Assembly: GCF_030704205.1 (NCBI RefSeq) | Contig: NZ_CP131913.1 | Coordinates: forward strand, 1,612,001 to 1,676,000 | Direction: 5' to 3' | Length of the DNA: 64,000 nucleotides | Source: Halomonas alkalicola | GTDB lineage: Bacteria; Pseudomonadota; Gammaproteobacteria; Pseudomonadales; Halomonadaceae | In this document: positions 53,055-62,604 of the stretch, piece after piece | How the letters are laid out: every line of letters starts with the position of its first letter | Position numbering within the stretch: position 1 is the first letter of the stretch | Translations under genes and position numbers: made by a program | The notes under the pieces: model-generated | Databases searched by the model: none | What the model saw: the letters and a program-made list of their open reading frames with translations, nothing else | Told to the model about the DNA's origin: nothing

Positions 53055-53672
53055 TCAGCTGACCCCCATATAGCGCCCGGGCTTGTGGTTGAGCGCGATG
53101 ATCAGGTTGAGGGCCACGGCGCCCAGCACCGACAGGCCGACCCGCTCCAGAGGCAGCAGGGCAAGGGCCAGCAGCATGATGGCGCCGTCGATGGCGAGCT
53201 GCACATAGCCGGCACGCCAGCCGTGGCGGTCCTGCAGGTAGAGCACCAGGATGTTGACCCCGCCGAGGCTGGCGCGATGGCGAAACAGCACCAGCATGCC
53301 CAGCCCGATCAGGCAGCCGCCCATCAGCGAGGCGTAGAGCGGCGCCACCGCCTCGATCACGATCCAGCGCCCGGTCAGCTCGGAGAAGAGCGACACCAGG
53401 CCGATGGCGGCAAAGGTGCGCAGGGTGAAGGACCACCCCATGCGGCGGATGGCCAGCCAGTAGAACGGCAGGTTGATCAGGAAGAACCAGACCCCGAAGG
53501 ACCAGCCGCTGGCGTACTGCAGCAGGAAGGCGATACCGGCGGTGCTACCGGTGAGCAGCAGCGCCTGGCTGTAGAGGGTGACGCCCAGGGCCACGAAGAG
53601 GGTGCCGATCAGCAGCGCCAAGGCATCCTCGTAGTGGCGATGGGGGTCGGTGGGCTGTTCTTGCGGGTCCAT
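53055..53672 (-). CDS. YitT-family inner-membrane protein
   Basis: A 205-residue membrane protein with five or six helices. TGSTAGIAFLLQYASGWSFG and the LGGVNILVLYLQDRHGWRAG segment match the YitT/DUF161 family without the C-terminal DUF2179 domain. The function is unknown; a transport role is suggested for the family. It converges on the pseudopilin with a three-base gap. Confidence 0.82.
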   Translation of the reverse strand: MDPQEQPTDPHRHYEDALALLIGTLFVALGVTLYSQALLLTGSTAGIAFLLQYASGWSFGVWFFLINLPFYWLAIRRMGWSFTLRTFAAIGLVSLFSELTGRWIVIEAVAPLYASLMGGCLIGLGMLVLFRHRASLGGVNILVLYLQDRHGWRAGYVQLAIDGAIMLLALALLPLERVGLSVLGAVALNLIIALNHKPGRYMGVS

Positions 53673-53750
53673 GGCGCCTCTCTTGCGACGGATGACGGTG
53701 GGGCAGTGTAGCGAAGCGCTGCCCGGGGGCGCTTGATCCAGGTCCCGGGA

Positions 53751-55553
53751 TCAGCTCGGCGCGGCGTGCTCCACCATCAGCTGCAGGCTCTCGCGACCCC
53801 GCCAGCGATTGCGGTTGAGCTTGTAGGCGCAGCGCAGCCTATCCCCGACGCCGAAGGCGGGGATCTCGCCGGGGGTCAGGGCCCGGAACCAGATCGCCTT
53901 GAGGCTGACCGGCCCGGAGGAGAGCTCCAGCATCAGGTGGGTGCCATCGGCCCCCACCGGCCGCAGCGCCTCCACCACGAAGTCACCCTGGAACAGCGGC
54001 GCCTCGAACTCGCGGCCATAGGGGCCCAGCGCCTGCAGCTCGTCCAGGGTCGCCAGGCTCAGCTGATCCGCCCCCAGCTCGCCGTCGGTGAGGATCTTCG
54101 GGTAGAGCGCCGCCCCGCCCAGCTGCTCGCCCACCGCCTGCAGGAAGGCCGCCTTGAAGGCGTCGAGCCGGTCCACCGGCACGCCGACGCCGGCGGCGCC
54201 GCGGTGGCCACCGAAGCGGGGCAGCGCCTCCGGGGCCAGCTCGTAGGTGCGCTGCAGGGCATCGCGCAGGTGCAGCCCCTCGATGGAGCGCCCGGAGCCG
54301 GTGAGCATGCCGGGGGCCGCCGCCGGGGTCAGCACCAGCGCCGGGCGCCCGTAGGCCTGCACCAGGCGGGACGCCACGATGCCCTGCACGCCGGGGTGGC
54401 CGCTCTCCAGAAACACCACCACGGCGGGCTCGCCGGCGGCCAGCGCCGGCAGCGCCAGCGCCTTCGCCTCCTCGGCCATGTCGGCCTCGATCGCCTTGCG
54501 CGACTGGTTGTCCTGGTCGAGCACGTCGAGGTAGCGGCTTGCCACATGATCCTGCTCGGCGAGCATAAAGTGCAGCGCCGCATAGGGGTCGTCGAGCCGC
54601 GAGCGGGCGTTGATCCGCGGCCCCATCTGGAAGCCCAGGGTCTCGGCGTCGAAGGGCACGCTGTCGGCGCCCAGGCGCTCGGCCATGGCCCGCCAGCAGG
54701 CGGCCTCCATGCGGTTGATCAGGGCCAGCCCGTGGGTCACCGCGGCGCGATTGGCGGGGCTGCCGCCCAGGGAGACGCAGTCCGCCACGGTGCCGAGCGC
54801 CACATAGGAGAGCCAGGGCGAAAGCTTGGGCGTGGTTTCAGCAAGCACGCCCCACTCGATCAGCACGCCGCGGGCCAGCGACATCACCAGCCAGGCCACC
54901 ATGCAGCCGGCGATGGTGGGGTCGGGGTAGGCGCAGTCCTCTCGGGTGGGGTTCACCACGGCATGGGCCGAGGGCGGGGGCCCCTCCACCGGCAGGGCGT
55001 GGTGGTCGCTGACCACCACGTCGATACCCGCCGCGGCCAGCCGCGCAATACGCGGCTCATCGGAGCTTCCGCAGTCGGCGGTGATCACCAGGGTCGGGCG
55101 CGGCGAGAGGGCGAGGGTGCGCTCCACCAGCGGCAGGCTGATGCCGTAGCCGTCATGGATGCGGTGGCCGATCAGGCTGTGCAGCTTCGCCTCCGGCACG
55201 CCGAAGAGCTCCACCAGGGTGCGCCTTATCACCACGTGGGAGGTGATGCCGTCCACGTCGTAGTCGGTGAGGATGCCGATATGCTCGCCGTCGACCACCG
55301 CGCGGGCGATGCGCTCGGCGGCACGGCGGCCATCGGCGAGCCGGTCGGGGTGGGCCAGGTGGCGCAGGCTGGGCGTGACCAGGGGGCCGATCTCGCCCGT
55401 GAAGCCCGCCAGGCGCCCGGCGAGGATCCGCGCCTGGAGCTCGGAGAGCCCCTCGCGCTGGGCGCGGGCATAGAGGGCGGCGTCCCGGGGCCGCGGCAGG
55501 ATGCGCGGCCTCAGGCGCTCACTCAGTTCGATGGGATCGCTTGCGGCGTTCAC
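53751..55553 (-). CDS. recJ: Single-strand-specific 5'-3' exonuclease RecJ
   Basis: DHH-family nuclease (600 residues) acting in recombination and mismatch repair. Catalytic motifs are LTDYDVDGITSHVV, ITADCGSSDEPRIA, VVSDHHALP and GCMVAWLVM. DHHA1 has RFGGHRGAAGVGV, and the C-terminal OB fold follows. The order xerD-dsbC-hom-thrC-recJ on one strand is the normal one in Pseudomonas-like genomes. Confidence 0.96.
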   Translation of the reverse strand: MNAASDPIELSERLRPRILPRPRDAALYARAQREGLSELQARILAGRLAGFTGEIGPLVTPSLRHLAHPDRLADGRRAAERIARAVVDGEHIGILTDYDVDGITSHVVIRRTLVELFGVPEAKLHSLIGHRIHDGYGISLPLVERTLALSPRPTLVITADCGSSDEPRIARLAAAGIDVVVSDHHALPVEGPPPSAHAVVNPTREDCAYPDPTIAGCMVAWLVMSLARGVLIEWGVLAETTPKLSPWLSYVALGTVADCVSLGGSPANRAAVTHGLALINRMEAACWRAMAERLGADSVPFDAETLGFQMGPRINARSRLDDPYAALHFMLAEQDHVASRYLDVLDQDNQSRKAIEADMAEEAKALALPALAAGEPAVVVFLESGHPGVQGIVASRLVQAYGRPALVLTPAAAPGMLTGSGRSIEGLHLRDALQRTYELAPEALPRFGGHRGAAGVGVPVDRLDAFKAAFLQAVGEQLGGAALYPKILTDGELGADQLSLATLDELQALGPYGREFEAPLFQGDFVVEALRPVGADGTHLMLELSSGPVSLKAIWFRALTPGEIPAFGVGDRLRCAYKLNRNRWRGRESLQLMVEHAAPS

Positions 55554-55693
55554 GCCTGACTCCTGCAGATAGTGCTGGCAGTTGAGAGCGCAGAGGCAGC
55601 AGCCCGCTCGGGGCTGATCCGGCGCCCCTCGCTGATGCTAAGGCCACCCCTGGTGACGGTGATGCGCGCTCGGATCAACCCCGCAAGGAAAAG

Positions 55694-57082
55694 CTAGCGG
55701 CGGTTGTCGACCACGAACTGCTGCACCGCAGAGAGCTCGGCCGGCAGCACGGTGTAGCGCTCCTCGCGCTCCAGCAGGTCGTCCATGTGCGGCGGCAGCG
55801 GCACGCCCGGGAAGCCCGCCTTGACCACCGCTTCGGCGAACTTGGCCGGGTGGGCGGTGGCCAGTGTCACCATCGGCACGCTCGCCTCGCCCCGCTCGCG
55901 CTCGGCGGCGCGGTAGCCGGTGGCGGTGTGTGGGTCGAGGATCTCCTGGGTGCGGTGGTGCGCCTCGCGGATCACCTCGAGGATGGTGGCGTCATCCACG
56001 CTGTGGCTGGCGAAGAGCTCGCGCAGCCTGGCCAGGGGCGCGTCCGCCAGGGCGGTCGGCTCGGCCTGGAAGCGCTCCAGCAGCGCCGCCACCGCAGCGC
56101 CGTCGCGACCGTAGGCCTCGAACAGCAGGCGCTCGAAGTTGGACGACACCACGATGTCCATGGAGGGCGCCAGGGTCGCCTTGAGCTCCTGCTTGGAGAA
56201 GTCGTTGGCGGCCAGGGTGCGGTGCAGGATGTCGTTGGCGTTGGTGGCGATCACGAAGCGCTCCACCGGCAGGCCCATACGGTAGGCCATGTAGCCGGCG
56301 AAGACATTGCCGAAGTTGGCCGAGGGGACGCAGAAGCTCACCTTGCGGTGCGGCGCGCCCAGCGCCACCGCGGAGGCCACGTAGTAGACGATCTGGGCCA
56401 TGATGCGCGCCCAGTTGATGGAGTTCACCGCCACCAGCCGGGTGCCGTTCAGGAAGGACTGGTCGGCGAAGCTCGCCTTGACCATGGCCTGGGCGTCGTC
56501 GAAGTTGCCCTCGATGGCGACGTTGAAGACGTTGTCGGCCAGCACCGAGGTCATCTGGCGGCGCTGCACCTCCGAGACCCGCTGGTAGGGGTGGAGGATG
56601 AAGATGTCGAGGTTGTCGCAGTGGCGACACCCCTCGATGGCCGCGGAGCCGGTATCGCCGGAGGTGGCGCCCATGATCACCGCACGCTCGCCGCGCTTCT
56701 TCAGGAAGTGGTCGAGCAGGCGACCGAGCAGCTGCAGGGCCACGTCCTTGAAGGCCAGGGTCGGGCCGTGGAAGAGCTCGAGCAGGAAGTGGTTGGCGTC
56801 GAGCTGGTTGAGCGGCACCACGGCGTCATGGCTGAAGGTGGCATAGGCCTCGGTGACGATGGTGCGGAAGGTCTCGTCATCGATCTCGCCGTTGACGTAG
56901 GGCTGCATCACCCGGAAGGCGATCTCGGCGTACGACAGGCCCGCCATGGCGGCCAGGTCGTCGTGGGAGAGCTGAGGCACGGTTTCCGGCACGTAGAGGC
57001 CGCCGTCGCTGGCCATACCGGTGAGCACGACCTCCTCGAAAGAGAGCGCGGGCGCCTGCCCGCGGGTGCTGATGTAGCGCAT
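55694..57082 (-). CDS. thrC: Threonine synthase
   Basis: PLP enzyme (462 residues) converting O-phosphohomoserine to threonine. The Lys of the PLP Schiff base is in GPTLAFKDVALQ and the phosphate-binding loop is GATSGDTGSAAIEG. The N-terminus MRYISTRGQAPALSFEEVVLTG is the usual one. It starts three bases after the hom stop and is co-transcribed with it. Confidence 0.96.
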   Translation of the reverse strand: MRYISTRGQAPALSFEEVVLTGMASDGGLYVPETVPQLSHDDLAAMAGLSYAEIAFRVMQPYVNGEIDDETFRTIVTEAYATFSHDAVVPLNQLDANHFLLELFHGPTLAFKDVALQLLGRLLDHFLKKRGERAVIMGATSGDTGSAAIEGCRHCDNLDIFILHPYQRVSEVQRRQMTSVLADNVFNVAIEGNFDDAQAMVKASFADQSFLNGTRLVAVNSINWARIMAQIVYYVASAVALGAPHRKVSFCVPSANFGNVFAGYMAYRMGLPVERFVIATNANDILHRTLAANDFSKQELKATLAPSMDIVVSSNFERLLFEAYGRDGAAVAALLERFQAEPTALADAPLARLRELFASHSVDDATILEVIREAHHRTQEILDPHTATGYRAAERERGEASVPMVTLATAHPAKFAEAVVKAGFPGVPLPPHMDDLLEREERYTVLPAELSAVQQFVVDNRR

Positions 57083-57085
57083 GAG

Positions 57086-58402
57086 TTATTCCTGCTCGTC
57101 CAGTGATTCCACGCGGATCCGGGTCACCGGTCCGGCGATATCGGCCATGGCCTCGATCTGGCGGATCGCCTCGTTCATCTGCTTCTCGACCGTGCGGTGG
57201 GTCATCAGGATGATCGGCACCAGCTCGCCCTCGGTGGCCTCCTTCTGGATCAGCGCCTCGATGGAGATGCCCTGCTCGGCGAGGATGGTGGCCACCCGGG
57301 CCAGCACGCCGGGGCGGTCCACCGCCAGCAGCCGCAGGTAGTAGGCGGAGATGATCTCCTCCATGGGCATGATCGGCAGCTGGCTGACGTCCTCGCTGAT
57401 GCCGCTGAAGGCCAGGTAGGGCACCCGGTAGTGGTGATCGGTGGCGATATCGCGGGCCACGTCGAGGATGTCGGCCACCACCGAGGAGGCGGTGGGCTCG
57501 GCACCGGCGCCGGCGCCGTAGTAGAGGGTCGGGCCCACGGCATCGCCCATCACAGCGATGGCATTCTTGACGCCGTGCACATTGGCCAGCAGCCGCTCCT
57601 TGGGGATCAGCGTCGGGTGCACGCGCAGCTCCAGGCCCTGGTCGGTGCGCTTGGAGATGCCCAGGTGCTTGATCACGTAGCCCAGGTTGTCGGCCTGCTC
57701 CACGTCCGCGGCGGTGACCCGGGAGATGCCCTCGGTGAAGGCCTTCTCGAACTGCAGGGGCACGCCATAGGCGATGGAGGCGAGGATGGTCAGCTTGTGG
57801 GCAGCGTCGATGCCCTCGACGTCGAAGGTGGGGTCGGCCTCCGCGTAGCCCAGCGCCTGGGCCTCGGCCAACACGTCCTCGAAGGCGCGGCCCTCGTCGC
57901 GCATATGGGTCAAGATATAGTTGCCGGTGCCGTTGATGATGCCGGCCACCCACTCGATGCGGTTGGCGCCGAGGCCCTCGCGCAGCGACTTGATCACCGG
58001 GATGCCGCCGGCCACGGCGGCCTCGAAGGCCACGATCACGCCCTTGCGGTGGGCGGCCTCGAAGATCTCGTTGCCGTGCACCGCGATCAGCGCCTTGTTG
58101 GCGGTGACCACGTGCTTGCCGTGCTCGATGGCGGTGAGCACCAGATCCCGGGCCACGTCATAGCCGCCGATCAGCTCCACCAGCACATCCACGTCGGGGT
58201 TGGTGGCCACCTCGAAGACGTCGGCAGTGGTCTGGATGCCGGTGAGGTCGCACTCGGGGTTGGGAGTGCGGTAGGCCACCTGCTCGATCACGATCGGGCG
58301 GCCCGCACGCCGCGCAATGTCGTCGGCGTTGCGCGTCAATACGTTGAAGGTACCGCCGCCGACGGTACCCAGCCCACAGATTCCTACTCTCACCGGTTTC
58401 AA
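57086..58402 (-). CDS. hom: Homoserine dehydrogenase with C-terminal ACT domain
   Basis: Reduces aspartate semialdehyde to homoserine, the branch point to threonine and methionine. The 438-residue monofunctional form has the NAD(P) motif VGICGLGTVGGGTF, the catalytic core ANKALIA and FEAAVAGGIPVIKSL, and GIINGTGNYIL. A C-terminal ACT domain (about 350-430, YYLRLLAVDRPGVLARVATI) should give feedback control. The start is a TTG at 58402 behind AGGAG. Three consecutive hairpins precede it. Confidence 0.94.
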   Translation of the reverse strand: MKPVRVGICGLGTVGGGTFNVLTRNADDIARRAGRPIVIEQVAYRTPNPECDLTGIQTTADVFEVATNPDVDVLVELIGGYDVARDLVLTAIEHGKHVVTANKALIAVHGNEIFEAAHRKGVIVAFEAAVAGGIPVIKSLREGLGANRIEWVAGIINGTGNYILTHMRDEGRAFEDVLAEAQALGYAEADPTFDVEGIDAAHKLTILASIAYGVPLQFEKAFTEGISRVTAADVEQADNLGYVIKHLGISKRTDQGLELRVHPTLIPKERLLANVHGVKNAIAVMGDAVGPTLYYGAGAGAEPTASSVVADILDVARDIATDHHYRVPYLAFSGISEDVSQLPIMPMEEIISAYYLRLLAVDRPGVLARVATILAEQGISIEALIQKEATEGELVPIILMTHRTVEKQMNEAIRQIEAMADIAGPVTRIRVESLDEQE

Positions 58403-58433
58403 TGTCTCGCTCCTGCTCGGATGATTCTTTGTG

Positions 58434-58479
58434 GTCCGGCCACCTGGCCTGGCGCTGTGGCCAGGCCAGGTGGCCGGAC
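58434..58479. repeat. Perfect inverted repeat A before hom
   Basis: A nineteen-base perfect stem (GTCCGGCCACCTGGCCTGG and its complement) with an eight-base spacer, ending 32 bases before the hom start codon on the RNA strand. Confidence 0.85.
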
Positions 58480-58496
58480 GCTGTGTCTCAGCGGGT

Positions 58497-58520
58497 GCGG
58501 CCTGCCCCGAGGCAGGCCGC
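58497..58520. repeat. Perfect inverted repeat B before hom
   Basis: A ten-base stem GCGGCCTGCC / GGCAGGCCGC with loop CCGA, between repeats A and C. It could be a terminator or attenuator stem. Confidence 0.8.
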
Positions 58521-58522
58521 TG

Positions 58523-58540
58523 CACCGGCTCGAGCCGGTG
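58523..58540. repeat. Perfect 18-bp palindrome C between dsbC and hom
   Basis: CACCGGCTCGAGCCGGTG is a full palindrome with no spacer, 26 bases past the dsbC stop on the transcript. It could be a protein-binding site or an RNA hairpin. Confidence 0.75.
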
Positions 58541-58565
58541 TCTGTCGTTTAATGGATAGCGGGGC

Positions 58566-59324
58566 TCAGCCCTCGATGCCGAGCATGGCGGCCAGTCGCT
58601 CCGCCGGCACGTAGCCGGGGACCAGACGGCCGTCGGGCAGCACGATGGCCGGGGTGCCCTGGACGCCGAGCTCCAGGCCCAGATGATACTGCGCCTCGAC
58701 CGGATTGTCGCAGTTGTCGCGTTGGCCCCGAGAAAGCGACTCCTGCCGCTTGGCGGTGCTCATCGCCTCGCTGGGATTGGCGTCACACCAGATCTGCTGC
58801 AGGGTGCGGGCACCCTGGGCATTCATGCCGGTGCGCGGGAAGGCCAGGTAGTGCACCTCGATGCCCAGCTCGTTGAGCCGCGGCACCTCCTCGTGGAGCT
58901 GCCGGCAGTAGGGGCAGGTGGTATCGGTGAAGACCACCACCTCGGCACGGCTCTCACCGGCGCCGCGGAAGATCACCCGCTCGGCCTCCGGCACCTCGGC
59001 CAGGCGCGCGGCGCGCTCGCCGTTGCGGCCCTGCTCGGTCAGGTTGACCAGCCCCTGCTCGCCGTTCTCGTAGAGATCGCCGACCAGGAAGTGGCGCCCC
59101 TCGGCGTCGCTGTAGAAGCGCTCGCCGGTCTCCAGGAGCACCTCGAAGAAGCCGGCCACAGGGGTCTCGCTGACGCTCTGGACCGGCATCGGCTGGCCGT
59201 TGACCGCCAGGCGCTCGGCCAGCCATTCGGCCTGGCCCTGTGGCGAGTCGGCCTGGACCAGCAGGGAAGCACCGAGGGTGGTGGCCAACAGGCCGCCAAG
59301 CAGGGTCCGGAAAGAGATGTTCAT
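58566..59324 (-). CDS. dsbC: Thiol:disulfide interchange protein DsbC
   Basis: Periplasmic disulfide isomerase of 252 residues. The signal peptide is about 1-25 (cut near LLVQADS). An N-terminal dimerisation domain precedes a thioredoxin domain with active Cys137-Pro-Tyr-Cys140 in FTDTTCPYCRQLH. A second Cys pair (IWCDANP, NCDNP) is structural. cis-Pro lies in GTPAIV. It starts three bases after the xerD stop. Confidence 0.94.
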   Translation of the reverse strand: MNISFRTLLGGLLATTLGASLLVQADSPQGQAEWLAERLAVNGQPMPVQSVSETPVAGFFEVLLETGERFYSDAEGRHFLVGDLYENGEQGLVNLTEQGRNGERAARLAEVPEAERVIFRGAGESRAEVVVFTDTTCPYCRQLHEEVPRLNELGIEVHYLAFPRTGMNAQGARTLQQIWCDANPSEAMSTAKRQESLSRGQRDNCDNPVEAQYHLGLELGVQGTPAIVLPDGRLVPGYVPAERLAAMLGIEG

Positions 59325-59327
59325 CGT

Positions 59328-60227
59328 TCAGCCTCTGGGATGATGGTCGGCGTGCAGGCGCTCCAGGCGCGCCTGCGCCACATGGGTATAGATCTGCGTG
59401 GTCGAGAGATCGCTGTGACCCAGCAGCAGCTGTACGACACGCAGGTTGGCCCCATGATTCAACAGATGGGTGGCAAAGGCGTGGCGCAGGGTGTGGGGCG
59501 ACAGCGGTCGCTCGATACCTGCGCTGCGCGCGTGGGCCTTGATCCGGTACCAGAAGGCCTGGCGGGTCATGGCACGATCATCCCGGCCCGGGAAGAGCGC
59601 CGGACGGGTGACGTCGCGCATCAGGCCGCCACGCCCCGCACGCAGGTAGCGTGACAGCCACTCTACCGCCTCCTCGCCCAGCGGCACCAGCCGGTCCTTG
59701 TCGCCCTTGCCGCGCACCCGCACCACCCCCTGGCGCAGGTTGACCGCATCGGTGGTCAGGCCGACCAGCTCGGAGACCCGCAGCCCCGCGCCGTAGAGCA
59801 CCTCCAGCATGGCCCGGTCGCGCAGCCCCAGGTCGGTGGCGATATCGGGGGCGGCGATCAGCCGCTCCACTTCGGCCTCCTCCAGGGTATCCGGCAGGGC
59901 CGGCCGCACCCGCGGCAGGCGCACCTCCGCCAGCGGGTCGCCCTCGATGAGCCCGGATTCCAGGGCCCAGCGGTAGAAACGCCGCAGGCTCGAGAGCAGC
60001 CGGGCGTTGCTGGTCAGGCGATAGCCCGCCTCGCGGCGCTCATCGAGCCAGCCAGGCAGCGCCTCCGGGGCCGGCGCCAGCAGCGCCTCGCCCCGGGCGT
60101 CGAGACGCCCTGCCCAGGCCGAGAGGTCGCGGCGGTAGGCCGCCAGGGTATGCTCGCTCACGCCCTGCTCGAGCCACAGGGCGTCGAGGAAGGCATCGAT
60201 GCGGGAAGCGTTGTCGGGCGAGGTCAT
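59328..60227 (-). CDS. xerD: Site-specific tyrosine recombinase XerD
   Basis: Resolves chromosome dimers at dif with XerC. The 299-residue protein has an N-terminal SAM-like core-binding domain. The catalytic domain has Arg in GLRVSELVGL, the Lys-bearing VRGKGDKDRLVPLG, HTLRHAFATHLL (H-x-x-R), GHSDLSTTQIY and the nucleophilic Tyr in YTHV. Length and the dsbC neighbour favour XerD over XerC or a mobile integrase. Confidence 0.95.
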   Translation of the reverse strand: MTSPDNASRIDAFLDALWLEQGVSEHTLAAYRRDLSAWAGRLDARGEALLAPAPEALPGWLDERREAGYRLTSNARLLSSLRRFYRWALESGLIEGDPLAEVRLPRVRPALPDTLEEAEVERLIAAPDIATDLGLRDRAMLEVLYGAGLRVSELVGLTTDAVNLRQGVVRVRGKGDKDRLVPLGEEAVEWLSRYLRAGRGGLMRDVTRPALFPGRDDRAMTRQAFWYRIKAHARSAGIERPLSPHTLRHAFATHLLNHGANLRVVQLLLGHSDLSTTQIYTHVAQARLERLHADHHPRG

Positions 60228-60258
60228 GGCGCGTCAGGAAGGCGTGGCCCAGATGGCA

Positions 60259-60295
60259 CGAGACCCCGCCCCGCGGGTGCGGTGACGGGGTCTCG
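60259..60295 (-). terminator. Possible terminator after rplS
   Basis: Arms CGAGACCCCG / CGGGGTCTCG enclose a GC-rich loop 46 bases past the rplS stop. It would close the rpsP-rimM-trmD-rplS operon. There is no clear T run. Confidence 0.45.
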
Positions 60296-60340
60296 CGGGG
60301 CCGGGCAGCGCCCGGCCCACCAGCGGCCGAGGCGGCAGCC

Positions 60341-60697
60341 TCAGGCCAGCTTTTCCTTGATGCGGGCAGACTTGCCGCTGCGCTCGCGGAGGTAGTACAG
60401 CTTGGCCTGGCGCACGTCGCCGCGACGCTTGACGCTGATGGAGTCGACCAGCGGGCTGTAGGTCTGGAAGGTACGCTCGACGCCGACGCCGTGGGAGATC
60501 TTGCGCACGGTGAAGGCGGAGTTGAGACCGCGGTTACGCTTGCCGATCACCACGCCTTCGAAGGCCTGGAGACGCTCACGGGTGCCTTCCTTGACCTTGA
60601 CCTGGACGACGACGGTGTCGCCGGGGGCGAAGGCCGGGATTTCCTTGCTCATCTGCTCGGTTTCGAGCGCCTGGATCACCTTGTTCTTGCTGCTCAT
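60341..60697 (-). CDS. rplS: 50S ribosomal protein L19
   Basis: A 118-residue ribosomal protein at the 30S-50S interface. [26 protein letters not shown] and [18 protein letters not shown] regions are the family core. GGAG lies before the ATG at 60697; the frame opens at 60841 but the extension is not part of L19. Last gene of the conserved operon. Confidence 0.98.
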   Translation of the reverse strand: MSSKNKVIQALETEQMSKEIPAFAPGDTVVVQVKVKEGTRERLQAFEGVVIGKRNRGLNSAFTVRKISHGVGVERTFQTYSPLVDSISVKRRGDVRQAKLYYLRERSGKSARIKEKLA

Positions 60698-60853
60698 GAC
60701 AACTAACTCCTTGATAACCTGATTCATCAGTCGGCTTGGAGTGCCGATGAATCGTGATCCCGGCGCCCGAGCGAGCTCGAGAGCGCGGGAGATGATGGGT
60801 GACACGGGTCCACGGCCTCGGGGGCTTGTCGTGTCCCGCACCTCCGCCCTGTC

Positions 60854-61645
60854 CTAGCGGGTCGACAGGGCGTGTTCCTCGATGAACTCAGCGAGCAGTT
60901 CGCGCTGCTCCCGGTCCAGCGTCCTGCCCTCGAGCAGGTCGGGGCGGCGCTGCCAGGTGCGCCCCAGGGACTGCTTCAACCGCCAGCGCCGGATGGCGCC
61001 ATGGTTGCCGCTGAGCAGGACCTCCGGCACGCAGCGCCCGTCGATCTCCTCGGGGCGGGTGTAGTGCGGACAGTCCAGCAGCCCGTCGTTGAAGGAGTCC
61101 TCGACCGCAGAGTCCTGATGGCCCAGCACTCCGGGCACCAGCCTCGCCGCGGCGTCGATCAGCACCATGGCCGGCAGCTCGCCGCCGCTCAGCACGTAGT
61201 CGCCGATCGACCACTCCTCATCGATATCCGCTTCCACCACGCGCTCATCGATGCCTTCATAGCGTCCGGCCACCACCACCAGGGGGGGACCCGACGCCAG
61301 CTCCTGCACTCCGGCCTGGTCGAGCCGTCGCCCCTGGGGCGACAGGTAGACCACCTTCGGGCGCTGCCCGGTGGCCCGCTCGGCCCGCTCGCGAGCGGCG
61401 AAGATAGCCGCGCGCAGGGTGTCGACCTTCATCAGCATCCCGGGGCCGCCGCCGTAGGGGCGGTCATCCACGGTGCGATGGCGGTCGGTGGCGAAGTCCC
61501 GGGGGTTCCAGAACTCCAGCGCGATGCGCCCCTTCTCCACCGCTCGCCCGGTAACGCCGTGGCGGGTAATCGCCTCGAACATCTCCGGGAACAGCGAGAC
61601 GACACCGATCCACATCGCCGCCTGCTCGGGGGAGCCCTCGGCCAT
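60854..61645 (-). CDS. trmD: tRNA (guanine-37-N1)-methyltransferase TrmD
   Basis: SPOUT methyltransferase that makes m1G37, preventing frameshifts. [22 protein letters not shown] opens the family core. The trefoil knot has [25 protein letters not shown] and [14 protein letters not shown]. The ATG at 61645 overlaps the rimM stop by one base (TGATG) and suggests coupling. The family often begins at MWIGVV (61615), so that start is the alternative. rplS follows after 156 bases. Confidence 0.95.
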   Translation of the reverse strand: MAEGSPEQAAMWIGVVSLFPEMFEAITRHGVTGRAVEKGRIALEFWNPRDFATDRHRTVDDRPYGGGPGMLMKVDTLRAAIFAARERAERATGQRPKVVYLSPQGRRLDQAGVQELASGPPLVVVAGRYEGIDERVVEADIDEEWSIGDYVLSGGELPAMVLIDAAARLVPGVLGHQDSAVEDSFNDGLLDCPHYTRPEEIDGRCVPEVLLSGNHGAIRRWRLKQSLGRTWQRRPDLLEGRTLDREQRELLAEFIEEHALSTR

Positions 61646-62196
61646 CAGAAGTCGGGATCCCACTCGACGGTCATCACCCCACCCTCGAGATCTACCTCGA
61701 GGATCACCTGCTCGGGCAGGTAGGGCAGCAGCCGCTCTCCGCCGTCGACTGCCTCGGGGTCCAGCGCACCCTTCACGACCATGACGTCGTTGGCGCCGGT
61801 CTCGAAGAGGTGATCGATGCAGCCCAGCACGACACCCTCGCGGGTCACGACCCGCAGGCCCTCGAGCTGGTGCCAGTAGAGTTCACCGGTGTCGAGGTCG
61901 GGAAGCTCGGCCTTGGGCAGCAGGATCTCCGCCCCGGCCAGCGCCTCTGCGCCCTCGCGGGTATCACACCCCTCGAGCAGCGCGACCAGGCCCTTGCCGT
62001 GACGACGCCCCTGCACCAGGCGCCGACGCTCCAGACGATCGCCACATCTCAACACCCACTCGGGGTAGTCGAGCACGCCCTCCATGGGGCTGGTGTACGA
62101 GTACACCTTGAGCCAGCCCTTGACACCATAGGGGCTGGTCAGCTTGCCCAGCACCACATGATCGTCAGCGGGCTGCACGGTAGCGTGTTCGCTCAT
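61645..62196 (-). CDS. rimM: Ribosome maturation factor RimM
   Basis: Assists 16S 3' domain assembly and binds S19. The 183-residue protein has the N-terminal beta-barrel ([20 protein letters not shown]) and the C-terminal PRC barrel ([19 protein letters not shown], ending [11 protein letters not shown]). GAGGT lies before the ATG at 62196. It overlaps trmD by one base and follows rpsP by 37. Confidence 0.95.
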   Translation of the reverse strand: MSEHATVQPADDHVVLGKLTSPYGVKGWLKVYSYTSPMEGVLDYPEWVLRCGDRLERRRLVQGRRHGKGLVALLEGCDTREGAEALAGAEILLPKAELPDLDTGELYWHQLEGLRVVTREGVVLGCIDHLFETGANDVMVVKGALDPEAVDGGERLLPYLPEQVILEVDLEGGVMTVEWDPDF

Positions 62197-62233
62197 CGAC
62201 GACCTCGTGAACACTGACAACAGCAAGTCAGGC

Positions 62234-62482
62234 TCAGGCCTGCTTGCGGGCTTCCTTGACCAGCTCGGCGACGCGGTCGGAGAGCATGGCGCCCTGGCTC
62301 TGCCAGTGAGCGACGCGCTCGAGGTCGACGCGCAGGCGCTCTTCCTGACCGCGGGCGATCGGGTTGAAGAAGCCCAGACGCTCGATGAAGCGGCCGTCGC
62401 GGGAGTTGCGGGAATCGGTAACGGTCAGGTGGTAGAAGGGGCGCTTCTTGGCGCCACCACGAGCCAGACGAATGGTAACCAT
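62234..62482 (-). CDS. rpsP: 30S ribosomal protein S16
   Basis: An 82-residue protein, [19 protein letters not shown] at its start, with [19 protein letters not shown] in the core. First gene of the rpsP-rimM-trmD-rplS operon, with a likely promoter about 80 bases upstream. Confidence 0.98.
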   Translation of the reverse strand: MVTIRLARGGAKKRPFYHLTVTDSRNSRDGRFIERLGFFNPIARGQEERLRVDLERVAHWQSQGAMLSDRVAELVKEARKQA

Positions 62483-62526
62483 GGCCTAGTCAGTCCTTCG
62501 GTTGAGTTGAATTCGGTCACAACAAT

Positions 62527-62544
62527 GACCGCGACATCGCGGTC
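62527..62544. repeat. Inverted repeat before rpsP
   Basis: GACCGCGACATCGCGGTC, eight-base arms around CA, lies in the leader between the predicted promoter and rpsP. It could be a leader hairpin or a weak ffh terminator. Confidence 0.5.
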
Positions 62545-62563
62545 CTGCCAGTGAAGAGGCAGC

Positions 62564-62592
62564 ATTCTACGGAAAACAGCCCCGCTTGGGAA
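62564..62592 (-). promoter_or_regulatory. Possible rpsP operon promoter
   Basis: -10 TAGAAT with TTCCCA 17 bases before it. The -10 and the TGCTGCC discriminator resemble the rRNA promoters in this window; the -35 is poor. Confidence 0.4.
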
Positions 62593-62604
62593 CCTTTTTC
62601 GGGC

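Noticed and set aside
59328..60227. Phage or integron integrase
   Set aside because: Length, motifs and the neighbouring dsbC, hom and recJ identify it as the housekeeping recombinase XerD; no attachment sites or cargo genes are near.
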